A stretch of DNA of 51,308 nucleotides, from the NCBI GenBank assembly GCA_964649415.1, contig CAZYSK010000038.1, forward strand, positions 1-51,308, given 5' to 3'. Both the position numbers and the translations under genes were made by a program. The DNA comes from CAZYSK01 sp964649415. GTDB lineage: Bacteria > Chloroflexota > Anaerolineae > B4-G1. The first letter of the stretch is position 1. Every line of letters starts with the position of its first letter. Below the pieces are notes generated by a model. The model saw nothing but the letters and a program-made list of their open reading frames with translations. It was not told the DNA's origin and did no database searches. Of the stretch, positions 15,661 through 22,775 are shown one piece after another.

Positions 15661-17193
15661 CTACTCTCCCTTGAGGACGAAGTCAAGGACCAGCGCATTG
15701 GTCATCAGTTCGATGGCTGCGCGGTCATCGGTGAAGACAAGCGGCCCCGGCTCCACCAGGCGCAGGTTGGCCGCTGCGTTCAGTGCCGTTGGATGCAAGA
15801 AGGCGTCCCCTTCCAGGTTGGGCAGGTTGAGCAGGACGTTGCCCGCCTCGCTGGGCTGGACCGTGGCGACGAGCACGGAGTTGAAGCTGTTCGGCACGTC
15901 GATCACGTGGGCCGAGGGGAAGACCTGGAGTAGCGTGGCCAGCATGGCCTGCACCAACCGGTAGTCGGTGTATGTGCGGCCGACGTTGATCGCAACGACG
16001 CCGTCCGCTGTGAGGCGGTCGCGCACCTGGCGGAAGAACTCCACCGTGCTCAGGTGAGGCGGAATGTAGGGCAGCCGGTAGGCGTCTACGCCGACGACGG
16101 TGTAGCGCTGGGTGGAGCGGCTCAGGAAATAGCGCCCGTCGGCGACCACGACGTTGAGATTGGGTTGGTCCATGGCAAAGTAGTCGCGCCCCACCTGCAC
16201 GATCTTGGGATCGATCTCCACGCCGTCAATGGGGAGCGGCCCGTAGACGGCGCTATACTGCCGGGCCATGGTGCCACCGGCCAGGCCGATGAGGGCCACG
16301 CGCTTGACCTGGCCGGGGTCGTAGGGTGGGGGGTTGAAGAAAGGCGCGATGAGGAAGTAGTCCCACGGTCCCGGCGTCTTTAACTGGTCCGGGCAGTACA
16401 TGGAGTGGACACCCTGTCCTTCGTTGAGCAACAGCGAATGGCAACCCTGGTGCTCCACCACCTGGATGTAGTTGTAGCCCGATTCGGTCTCGTAGATCGT
16501 GCCTTCCGCTGCCTTCACCGGCTGCCCGCGCAGGAGGATGGCGAGCGCGATGATGGTGGCGGGCATCCAAAGGTAGCGGAGCAGACGGCGCGGGGTGATC
16601 CGGGCGAGGCCAATGAACGCGATAGCCAGCGTGAACAGCGAGAGTGCGACGAAGGTGTTGCGCGTGCCAATGGTGGGCACCAGGACCAGGTCTGGCAGAA
16701 ACGTGCCCAGGAAACTGCCGGCGGTGGAAATCGCGTAGACGCGGCCAGCCGTCTGTCCAGCGCCCTCGATGTCCTCCATCGTCAGCCTGATGACGAAGGG
16801 CGAGACGCATCCCATCAGTGTGACCGGCACGCTGAACAGGATAAGCACGGCTACAAAGGACCCGCCGAGCATTGCCACGTTGAACTCGGCGAAGGCCCGC
16901 GAGGCCAGCGAGAGCACTGGGTGCGCCGCGAAGGGCACGAGTCCGACGAGAAACGCGGCCCACGCGACGATCTGGTAGAGCGTGGATGCACGCGGAGAGT
17001 GGTCGGCCCAGCGTCCGCCCAGGAAGTAGCCTAGCATCAGGTAGAGCAGGATCATGCCGATGATGGTGGCCCACACCAGGTTGGCGGTGCCAAAGTGGGA
17101 GCGCAGCAGGCTTGACGCGGCCAGTTCGGTGCCCAATGAGGCCAATCCACCGGCGAAGGCCGTGACGTAGAGATAGGTATGCCGTCTGCACAT
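15661..17193 (-). CDS. Membrane protein with spermidine-synthase-like domain
   Basis: A 510-residue protein. The first 230 residues hold about seven transmembrane helices (such as LVWATIIGMILLYLMLGYFL and MLGGSFVAVLILFSVPV) with an MFS-like loop GGRWADHSPRA. The C-terminal half is a Rossmann aminopropyl- or methyltransferase fold with VALIGLAGGTMARQYS, an acidic strand GVEIDPKIVQVG and VVGVDAYR. Fused membrane/spermidine-synthase proteins are common, but polyamine synthesis by this type is unproven. I chose ATG 17193, 7 nt after TATAAT, because the other candidate ATG (17202) overlaps the -10. The protein opens the two-gene operon with the DUF1461 gene. Confidence 0.78.
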   Translation of the reverse strand: MCRRHTYLYVTAFAGGLASLGTELAASSLLRSHFGTANLVWATIIGMILLYLMLGYFLGGRWADHSPRASTLYQIVAWAAFLVGLVPFAAHPVLSLASRAFAEFNVAMLGGSFVAVLILFSVPVTLMGCVSPFVIRLTMEDIEGAGQTAGRVYAISTAGSFLGTFLPDLVLVPTIGTRNTFVALSLFTLAIAFIGLARITPRRLLRYLWMPATIIALAILLRGQPVKAAEGTIYETESGYNYIQVVEHQGCHSLLLNEGQGVHSMYCPDQLKTPGPWDYFLIAPFFNPPPYDPGQVKRVALIGLAGGTMARQYSAVYGPLPIDGVEIDPKIVQVGRDYFAMDQPNLNVVVADGRYFLSRSTQRYTVVGVDAYRLPYIPPHLSTVEFFRQVRDRLTADGVVAINVGRTYTDYRLVQAMLATLLQVFPSAHVIDVPNSFNSVLVATVQPSEAGNVLLNLPNLEGDAFLHPTALNAAANLRLVEPGPLVFTDDRAAIELMTNALVLDFVLKGE

Positions 17194-17200
17194 AGGGCGC

Positions 17201-17229
17201 ATTATAAGCGCCTTTGAGCGGTCAGGCAA
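17201..17229 (-). promoter_or_regulatory. Leaderless-type promoter of the membrane operon
   Basis: On the minus strand TTGCCT (17229-17224) and TATAAT (17206-17201) are 17 bp apart. The ATG lies 7 nt after the -10, at the expected transcription start, and no Shine-Dalgarno site could fit between them. Confidence 0.75.
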
Positions 17230-17297
17230 GGCGGATGTCTTCCGTGGCTGGTGCGTAGCGAGGCGCGCATCCAGGGTGTTTCTCGACGCCGAAATGC

Positions 17298-17325
17298 TTG
17301 ACACTCGGTCGAAGTATGCTATACT
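17298..17325 (+). promoter_or_regulatory. Promoter of the aspS leader
   Basis: TTGACA (17298-17303) and TATACT (17320-17325) are 16 bp apart, with TGC before the -10. The predicted start near 17332 gives a 212-nt leader before aspS. The 147-nt stretch between the divergent promoters and the repeats of both strands has no other gene. Confidence 0.75.
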
Positions 17326-17343
17326 GTGCGCAGAGGCAAGGCG

Positions 17344-17418
17344 ATGGTGTACGCCGTTCGGATGATTGTGGATAATCAGGATAATCCCGACGCCCCCTAT
17401 GGGCGGCCGGCGGTGTGA
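17344..17418 (+). CDS. Candidate aspS leader peptide (24 codons)
   Basis: A short frame beginning MVYAVRMIVD and continuing NQDNPDAPYG, ending RPAV. Asp codons stand at positions 10, 13 and 16 and Asn codons at 11 and 14, so five of seven codons from position 10 to 16 are Asp or Asn. AGAGG (17332-17336) lies 7 nt before the ATG, right at the predicted transcription start. The frame ends 29 nt before an intrinsic terminator. If charged tRNA is short, a ribosome would stall at the Asp/Asn codons. The frame is too short to be certain from coding statistics; the argument rests on its placement and codon content next to aspS. Confidence 0.6.
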   Translation: MVYAVRMIVDNQDNPDAPYGRPAV

Positions 17419-17446
17419 CACGCCTGATTCCCGTTTTGACGAAGAT

Positions 17447-17478
17447 AAGCCGCCCCACACCGGGCGGCTTGTTCTTTT
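17447..17478 (+). terminator. Intrinsic terminator in the aspS leader
   Basis: AAGCCGCCC (17447-17455) pairs perfectly with GGGCGGCTT (17462-17470) around the loop CACACC, followed by GTTCTTTT. It lies within the leader 66 nt before aspS. CACACCG (17456-17462) can alternatively pair with CGGTGTG (17411-17417) at the end of the leader frame, which would block the terminator. Confidence 0.75.
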
Positions 17479-17543
17479 CATTGAGCCGGTGAGCGAGCCG
17501 GTGAGCCTGGGTAGGATTGTGACCATGCATCAAGGAGCTGACC

Positions 17544-19313
17544 ATGCTGAAAACACACAACTGCGGTGAGTTGCGGGCGATACACGTGGGCCAGGAAGTC
17601 ACACTGGCGGGTTGGGTCAATCGCCGGCGCGATCATGGTGGCCTTATCTTCGTGGATCTTCGTGATCGCTGGGGCATCGTGCAGGTCGTGGTCAACCCTG
17701 ACGTGGACTCGGATGCGCACACCGTGGCGCAGCAGGCACGCAGTGAATACGTGCTTCAGATCAAGGGGGTCGTCCGCGCCCGGCCCCAGGGACTGGTCAA
17801 TCCCGACCTGCCCACAGGTGAAGTCGAGGTCATGGCCCGCGAGTTGCGGATCCTGAACGCGGCCAAGACACCGCCGTTCTACATATACAATGATAAGCCC
17901 GTGGACGAGGCATTGCGGCTCAAATACCGCTACCTGGATCTGCGCCGGCAACGGATGCAAGCCAACCTCGTCCTGCGCCACCGAGTGATCAAGTACATCC
18001 GCGACTTCCTCGATGCCCGCGGCTTCGTCGAGATCGAGACGCCGATCCTGTTCAAGACCACGCCGGAGGGGGCACGCGACTACCTGGTGCCCAGCCGTGT
18101 GCATCCCGGCAGCTTCTACGCCCTGCCTCAGTCCCCTCAGCAGCTCAAGCAGTTGCTCATGGTCGCCGGCTACGAGCGCTATTTCCAGATCGCCCGCTGC
18201 TTCCGCGACGAAGATCAGCGGGGTGATCGCCAACCCGAGTTCACCCAGTTGGACCTGGAGATGAGCTTCGTCGAGCGGGAGGACGTGATGGCTCTGATCG
18301 AGGAGATGGTGACCGGCATCGCTGACACGTATTCCGCACGCTCCTTGCTCGCCAGGCCATTCCCGCGTCTCACGTACCAGGAGGCGATGAGCCGCTTCGG
18401 CACCGACCGGCCAGACATCCGGTTCGAGATGGAGTTGGTGGACGTCTCCGACCTGGTGGCCGAGTGCGGTTTCGGCGTTTTCAGCAAGGCCGTGGCCGGA
18501 GGTGGGCTGGTCAAGGGTATATGCGTGCCCGCTTGTGGCACGTATAGCCGCCGTCAAGTTGACGAGTTGGCTGACCTGGCCCGGAAGGCAGGGGCCAAGG
18601 GGCTGGCCTGGTTGGCGCTGAACCAGGATGGCGAGGTGCGTTCCTCCTTCGCTAAGTTCCTCGCCGAGGGTGAGGTAGCCGCCATCGTCGAGCGCATGGA
18701 GGCGGAGCCTGGCGACCTGCTGCTCTTTGTCGCCGATTCCGCCCGGGTTGCAAATGCGGTGCTGGGCGAGTTGCGCCTGGAGTTGGGCCGGCGACTGGAG
18801 ATGTGGGACCCGGACGTGTTGGCCTTCTGCTGGGTGGTAGATTTCCCGCTCTTCGAGTGGGATGAGGAGGGGCAGCGCTGGGATCCCAGCCATCACCTGT
18901 TCACTTCCCCAATGCCCGAGGATGAACCGCTGTTGGACACCGATCCGGGTGCAGCCCGTGGGCAGCAGTACGACCTGGTGTGCAACGGGGAGGAGGTGGC
19001 TGGGGGCAGCATCCGTATCCACCGGCGCGACGTGCAGGAGAAGGTCTTCGGACTCATCGGCCTGGATGTGGATGTTGCGCGCGAGCGCTTTGGCCACATG
19101 CTGGAAGCGTTCGAGTATGGCACGCCGCCCCACGGGGGCATAGCACCTGGTATTGACCGGCTGGTGATGCTCCTGGCCGGTGAACCCAACATCCGGGAGG
19201 TCATTGCTTTCCCCAAGACTCAACAGGCCGCCGATCTGATGGCCGGCGCACCGTCGCAGGTGGACATGGAGCAACTGGAGGAGCTCCATATCCGGATTGT
19301 GGAGGCTTCGTAG
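17544..19313 (+). CDS. aspS: Aspartyl-tRNA synthetase
   Basis: A 589-residue class II synthetase of the bacterial type, the usual length. The N-terminal OB-fold anticodon domain shows VTLAGWVNRRRDHGG and FVDLRDRWGIVQVVV. Motif 1 region is FVEIETPILFKTTPEGARDYL, listed in part as ETPILFKTTPEGA. Motif 2 contains FRDEDQRGDRQPEFTQLD, and motif 3 is GIAPGIDRLVMLL. The GAD insertion lies between about 290 and 420. It charges tRNA-Asp; whether it also charges tRNA-Asn (non-discriminating) cannot be told here. CAAGGAG precedes the ATG. The leader with an Asp/Asn-rich peptide and terminator suggests control by aminoacylation. glnA follows 73 nt later, possibly on the same transcript. Confidence 0.96.
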   Translation: MLKTHNCGELRAIHVGQEVTLAGWVNRRRDHGGLIFVDLRDRWGIVQVVVNPDVDSDAHTVAQQARSEYVLQIKGVVRARPQGLVNPDLPTGEVEVMARELRILNAAKTPPFYIYNDKPVDEALRLKYRYLDLRRQRMQANLVLRHRVIKYIRDFLDARGFVEIETPILFKTTPEGARDYLVPSRVHPGSFYALPQSPQQLKQLLMVAGYERYFQIARCFRDEDQRGDRQPEFTQLDLEMSFVEREDVMALIEEMVTGIADTYSARSLLARPFPRLTYQEAMSRFGTDRPDIRFEMELVDVSDLVAECGFGVFSKAVAGGGLVKGICVPACGTYSRRQVDELADLARKAGAKGLAWLALNQDGEVRSSFAKFLAEGEVAAIVERMEAEPGDLLLFVADSARVANAVLGELRLELGRRLEMWDPDVLAFCWVVDFPLFEWDEEGQRWDPSHHLFTSPMPEDEPLLDTDPGAARGQQYDLVCNGEEVAGGSIRIHRRDVQEKVFGLIGLDVDVARERFGHMLEAFEYGTPPHGGIAPGIDRLVMLLAGEPNIREVIAFPKTQQAADLMAGAPSQVDMEQLEELHIRIVEAS

Positions 19314-19386
19314 CGCACCCGGGCGCGCCGTGCTGGCGACAGGGTGTTTATCGGAGACCCATCTTCGTTGTACATAAGGAGGCAAG

Positions 19387-20730
19387 ATGTCCAATGATCT
19401 GGTCGCTCGTGCGCAGCAGGACGGCGTGCGTTTCATCAGTCTTCAGTTCACCGACATTCTGGGTACGATCAAGAGTGTGACGCTTCCCGTGGGCAGGTTT
19501 GCGGAAATCCTGGAGAACGGGGTCTGGTTTGACGGCTCCTCCATTCAGGGCTTCGCCCGCATCTATGAGAGCGACATGGTGCTTATGCCCGATCCCCTCA
19601 CGTACCACGTATTGCCGTGGAGTGCGCCCGAGCGTCTGCGCGCACGGCTGATGTGCGACGTTCACGGGCGGGATGGACAGCCCTCGCTCAGTTCGCCGCG
19701 GGTGGCTCTGAGCCGCATGATAGACCGTGCTGCTGGGCTCGGCTACGTCTTCAACGTCGGGCCTGAGCTTGAGTTCTTCTTGTTCAAGCGCAACGCCGGG
19801 AACGATGGGCACCATCCAACCCGCCCTGTCCCGCACGACGTGGGTGGCTATTTCGACTTCTCTCCCCGGGACGAGGCGCAGCAGGTGCGCAGCGAGATTG
19901 TCCTGGCACTGGAGGGGCTGGGCTTGCACGTCGAGATGAGTCATCACGAGTGTGGCATCGGTCAGCATGAGATCGATTTCCGCTACGCGGACGCGCTCAC
20001 GAGCGCCGACAATGCTGTCACCTTCAAGTATGTCGTGCGGGCCGTGGCGGCCAGCCACGGTATCTACGCCAGTTTCATGCCCAAGCCTATCTTCGGCGTC
20101 GCCGGGTCTGGCATGCACACGCACCAGAGCCTCTTCGACGTCGACGGGCACAACCTCTTCTACGATCCCGACGACGAGTATCACCTCTCACGGTTGGCCT
20201 ACAACTTCATCGCCGGTCAGATGGAGCACGCGCGGGCACTTTCGGCGGTGGCTTCTCCGACTGTCAACAGCTACAAGCGATTGACGCCGGGGTACGAAGC
20301 GCCCGTGTACATCTGCTGGGCACACTTCAACCGCTCGGCGCTGCTTCGCGTCCCGGCCCATGGGTCGCAGCACACGGCTGCCACGCGGATTGAGCTGCGC
20401 TGCCCTGACCCCAGTGCCAATCCGTACCTGTCTTTTGCGGCTATGCTCGGGGCGGGCCTGGACGGCATTGAGCGGGACTTGATGCCCCCGCCGCCGGTCA
20501 ACGAGGACGTCTATGATTTCGACGACCGTGACCTGCGCGAGCGGGCCATCGGCACGTTGCCGGGCACGTTGGCCGAGGCCATGGATGCGCTCGAAAGCGA
20601 CGCCGTCGTCCAGGACGCCCTTGGGTCGGTCATCACGGATGCTTTCCTGCGGGCCAAGCGAGCCGAGTGGGATGAGTATCGCATCCAGGTGACGAACTGG
20701 GAGTTGGAGCGCTATCTGGAGACGGCTTGA
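19387..20730 (+). CDS. glnA: Glutamine synthetase, type I
   Basis: A 447-residue GSI, at the shorter (alpha-type) length. The N-terminal beta-grasp has FISLQFTDILGTIKSV and WFDGSSIQGFA. Catalytic-domain markers are NVGPELEFFLF, SHHECGIGQHEIDF (metal and ammonium site), GSGMHTHQSLF, NRSALLRVPAHG and the RIELRCPDPSANPYL region. The adenylylation-loop sequence NLYDLP is absent, as in GSI-alpha, so adenylylation control is unlikely. AAGGAGGCAAG gives a strong ribosome site. It converts glutamate, ammonia and ATP to glutamine. No GlnR/TnrA operator is recognised; co-transcription with aspS is plausible because only 73 nt separate them. Confidence 0.95.
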   Translation: MSNDLVARAQQDGVRFISLQFTDILGTIKSVTLPVGRFAEILENGVWFDGSSIQGFARIYESDMVLMPDPLTYHVLPWSAPERLRARLMCDVHGRDGQPSLSSPRVALSRMIDRAAGLGYVFNVGPELEFFLFKRNAGNDGHHPTRPVPHDVGGYFDFSPRDEAQQVRSEIVLALEGLGLHVEMSHHECGIGQHEIDFRYADALTSADNAVTFKYVVRAVAASHGIYASFMPKPIFGVAGSGMHTHQSLFDVDGHNLFYDPDDEYHLSRLAYNFIAGQMEHARALSAVASPTVNSYKRLTPGYEAPVYICWAHFNRSALLRVPAHGSQHTAATRIELRCPDPSANPYLSFAAMLGAGLDGIERDLMPPPPVNEDVYDFDDRDLRERAIGTLPGTLAEAMDALESDAVVQDALGSVITDAFLRAKRAEWDEYRIQVTNWELERYLETA

Positions 20731-20737
20731 AGCGGAC

Positions 20738-20766
20738 TTGCGCATTTCACCAAAGCGTGGTATATT
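20738..20766 (+). promoter_or_regulatory. Promoter upstream of the 6S-like RNA
   Basis: TTGCGC (20738-20743) and TATATT (20761-20766) are 17 bp apart; the -10 has TGG before it. The -35 begins 8 nt after the glnA stop. The start would be near 20773. Confidence 0.6.
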
Positions 20767-20772
20767 CTAATT

Positions 20773-20998
20773 GGCCCTGCTGTGTGCGTGATTGCCGTTT
20801 TTGCGTTTTGAGCCAACACCTATAAAAACGGGGGCTGTCTCTTCAGAGAGGAATGCGATAGCCTTCGGGCAAGGCAGACCGCTGAGCAAGCTCCCACCTG
20901 CGCAAGCAGGTTCAAAACACATCGGCACACGGCACGGCGGGGTTCGGTCTGATGTTTGATTGCAAACGCCACCGGTACACCGGTGGCGTTTGTTTGTG
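20773..20998 (+). ncRNA. ssrS: Candidate 6S-like regulatory RNA
   Basis: A 334-bp gap between glnA and the next gene has a promoter, no convincing reading frame, and ends in a perfect intrinsic terminator. The 3' half resembles the 3' strand of 6S RNA: a hairpin ACCTGC-GCAA-GCAGGT (20896-20911) followed by TTCAAAAC, then CACACGGCACGGCGGGG, where the hairpin-TTCAA and CGGCA elements are those seen in known 6S RNAs. CAGACCG (from 20875) can pair with CGGTCTG (20945-20951) to enclose this part. The length of about 220 nt is near the family range. 6S RNA binds housekeeping RNA polymerase. The identification rests on short motifs; boundaries are approximate and another structured RNA is possible. 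Confidence 0.55.
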
Positions 20999-21000
20999 TC
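20963..21000 (+). terminator. Intrinsic terminator after the 6S-like RNA
   Basis: CAAACGCCACCGG (20963-20975) and CCGGTGGCGTTTG (20980-20992) pair perfectly around the loop TACA, followed by TTTGTGTC. A very stable hairpin with a modest T-rich tail. Confidence 0.85.
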
Positions 21001-21003
21001 TTC

Positions 21004-21032
21004 TTGACTTGTTGCTTCCTTTGTGCTATTCT
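21004..21032 (+). promoter_or_regulatory. Promoter of the metallo-hydrolase gene
   Basis: TTGACT (21004-21009) and TATTCT (21027-21032) are 17 bp apart, with TGC before the -10. The start near 21039 leaves a leader of about 26 nt. Confidence 0.65.
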
Positions 21033-21064
21033 CCTGTGCATCTCTATTGAGCGTGAGGTGTGCT

Positions 21065-21895
21065 GTGCTACGTGAACGAGTCTCCAACAATATCTATGTC
21101 TTCACCAGCGATTTGTACGCGCAAGTGACTGCTGGGGCAGTCGTGACCGATGCTGGTGCTGTTCTGATCGACACGCTGCCTTTCCCGGCCGAAACGCGCG
21201 AGATGGCCGATTTCATCGCCCGTGCATGTCGCCCCGGCGTGCAGTACTTGATCCTGACCCACTACCACGCTGACCACACCTATGGAGCCTTTCTCTTCCC
21301 TCAGGCCGACGTGGTCGCCCATGCGCGCTGCCGGAGTCTGCTGACTCAGGTGGGTGCGCCGTCGCTGGCGGCGACGAAAGCCGAAGTACCTGAACTGGAG
21401 GAAGTGACGATCCGTCTGCCGGACATCACGTTTGACGAGGGTGATATGACACTCCAGCTTGGGGGTAGCTTGATTCGTCTGATCCATACGCCTGGTCACA
21501 CGTTGGATTCGGTGATGGTGTACGTCGAGAATGATCGCGTCTTGTTTGCGGCCGACAACGTGATGCCGGTCCCTTCCATCGCGGATGGTGACATAGATGT
21601 GTTTCGGACGTCTCTGCGGAAAGTGCCGGATCTGCAAGTGGAGAACATGGTCCAGGGTCATGGAGAGGTTATCCTGCGAGGAGAGGTCCGGGACATCGTG
21701 CAGCGCAGCCTGGATTACCTGGACACGATCGATGAGCTGGTGGACGAAGCAGTCCGCAGCGGCAAAGAAAGGGCGGAATTGACGCGCGTCAGTATCGAAT
21801 CCTGCGGGCTCTCGCGCGTGCCGCTGAACGGGTTGGTGCAGCAAATCCACGTGGCGAATTTACTGGCCCTGTACGATCGGGCGACGACGGGATGA
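21065..21895 (+). CDS. Metallo-beta-lactamase-fold hydrolase
   Basis: A 276-residue MBL-fold enzyme. Metal ligands: LTHYHADHTYG (the HxHxDH motif) near residue 63-73, HTPGHT (His of the third ligand set) near 143, the bridging Asp in FAADNVMPV near 163, and a late His in NMVQGHGEV near 200. There is no signal peptide, so it is cytoplasmic. The start is GTG 21065 with GAGG upstream; a longer frame overlapping the promoter was rejected. It belongs to the broad glyoxalase-II/cyclase-like set; substrate unknown. It has its own promoter after the 6S-like RNA. Confidence 0.88.
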   Translation: MLRERVSNNIYVFTSDLYAQVTAGAVVTDAGAVLIDTLPFPAETREMADFIARACRPGVQYLILTHYHADHTYGAFLFPQADVVAHARCRSLLTQVGAPSLAATKAEVPELEEVTIRLPDITFDEGDMTLQLGGSLIRLIHTPGHTLDSVMVYVENDRVLFAADNVMPVPSIADGDIDVFRTSLRKVPDLQVENMVQGHGEVILRGEVRDIVQRSLDYLDTIDELVDEAVRSGKERAELTRVSIESCGLSRVPLNGLVQQIHVANLLALYDRATTG

Positions 21896-21926
21896 CGCGC
21901 GATTCGAGGTGTGTGCATGAGCTGCT

Positions 21927-21957
21927 GCCCGGACGCCGTTCAGACGTCGGGCGGTTT
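21927..21957 (+). terminator. Possible terminator after the MBL gene
   Basis: GCCCGGACG (21927-21935) pairs with CGTCGGGC (21945-21952) with one bulged G, followed by GGTTT. The tail is short and overlaps the next -35, so efficiency is uncertain. Confidence 0.45.
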
Positions 21958-21984
21958 GACAGGACGGGGGGGCTGTGGCATAAT
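21956..21984 (+). promoter_or_regulatory. Promoter of the T-box operon
   Basis: TTGACA (21956-21961) and CATAAT (21979-21984) are 17 bp apart, with TGG before the -10. Transcription should begin near 21991, at the foot of the T-box stem I. Confidence 0.75.
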
Positions 21985-21990
21985 ACCCCT

Positions 21991-22268
21991 GTGTGGCTGT
22001 CGCAGAGGCGATGATGGAGACGAGTAGGCGCGGGGTACCAGCCCAGAGAGCCCGGGACAGGTGAGAACCGGGCGTGGGAGCCGTGCCGAAAATCCCTCCG
22101 GAGCTGCTGGCCGAACCGTTCAAGCGCAGTAGACCCAGCCGGGCCCGTCCCCCGTTAGCAAGACGCGGCGATCGTGTGTCGCCGGAAGAGAGGTCCCGCT
22201 TGTGCGGGGCAAGAAGGGTGGTACCGCGGGAACACAGGCTCCCGTCCCTTCGGGGATGGGAGCTTTTT
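21991..22268 (+). promoter_or_regulatory. T-box leader, isoleucine specifier
   Basis: A complete tRNA-sensing T-box. Stem I has GACGAGTA (AGTA bulge) and CCCAGAGAGCCCGG with the later GGTGAGAACCGGG. The specifier codon reads ATC (22092-22094), following GAAA in the usual place, and matches isoleucine. The antiterminator carries the invariant AGGGTGGTACCGCG (22215-22228), whose GGTG bulge would pair with the CCA end of uncharged tRNA. A terminator hairpin follows. Uncharged tRNA-Ile should switch on the GNAT-alaX-ileS operon. Confidence 0.95.
22238..22268 (+). terminator. T-box terminator
   Basis: GCTCCCGTCCC (22238-22248) pairs with GGGATGGGAGC (22253-22263) around TTCG, with one G-U pair, followed by TTTTT. 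It competes with the antiterminator helix. Confidence 0.92.
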
Positions 22269-22286
22269 GCATCGTGCGGAGTGCAT

Positions 22287-22775
22287 ATGGATATCACGAT
22301 CCGACCTGGTACCGAACGTGACCTGCCGGATATGCTCCGGCTGTGGCGTGAGATGATGGACTTCCACGCCCGGGTGGAGCCCCGCTTCCGGCCACTTCCG
22401 TCGCCGGCCGGGGAACAGGCCTGGCGGGAGCACCTGAGTCGGGACGTCTGGGGGAGCGAGGATTGGTGTGTCTTCGTGGCTGAGGTGGATGGTAAGATAG
22501 TCGGCCAGATCATGGGGATGCTGCGCGATGCTGTCCCTGTCTTCGAGCCTGGGCGCTACGGCTATGTGACGGACGTTGTCGTGGATCCTGCCGTGCGGCG
22601 TAGCGGGGTCGGGCAGGCGCTGTTTGAGGCGCTCAGGGCGTGGTTCTGTGAGCGCGGTGTCTCCTGCCTGCAGCTACAGGTGGCGCACAACAACCCGGCC
22701 TCTCAAGCGTTCTGGCGGGCGATGGGGTGCACGGATTACATGGACACCATGTGGTATGACTTGGAGGGGAAATGA
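22287..22775 (+). CDS. GNAT-family N-acetyltransferase
   Basis: A 162-residue GNAT enzyme, first gene of the T-box operon. It starts MDITIRPGTERDLPDML. Motif A (acetyl-CoA pyrophosphate binding) reads VDPAVRRSGVGQALFEAL, and the C-terminus has VAHNNPASQAFWRAMGC. I chose ATG 22287 because it follows the terminator and has GGAG 5 nt upstream; a longer frame through the leader is an artefact. Substrate unknown. Because it is expressed under tRNA-Ile starvation and co-operonic with a tRNA-editing factor, an aminoacyl or translational substrate is possible, but that is inference. Its TGA overlaps the next ATG. Confidence 0.85.
   Translation: MDITIRPGTERDLPDMLRLWREMMDFHARVEPRFRPLPSPAGEQAWREHLSRDVWGSEDWCVFVAEVDGKIVGQIMGMLRDAVPVFEPGRYGYVTDVVVDPAVRRSGVGQALFEALRAWFCERGVSCLQLQVAHNNPASQAFWRAMGCTDYMDTMWYDLEGK

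Noticed and set aside
17332..17543. T-box in front of aspS
   Set aside because: The leader has a terminator but no AGGGTGGNACCGCG antiterminator or AGTA bulge, so a tRNA-binding T-box is excluded.
17478..19436. 652-residue minus-strand frame across aspS
   Set aside because: Antisense to aspS, whose class II motifs are clear.
20773..20998. SRP RNA, tmRNA or RNase P RNA
   Set aside because: No GGAAGNAGC loop, no CCA-ended tRNA-like part and no RNase P core elements; the 6S-like pattern fits better.
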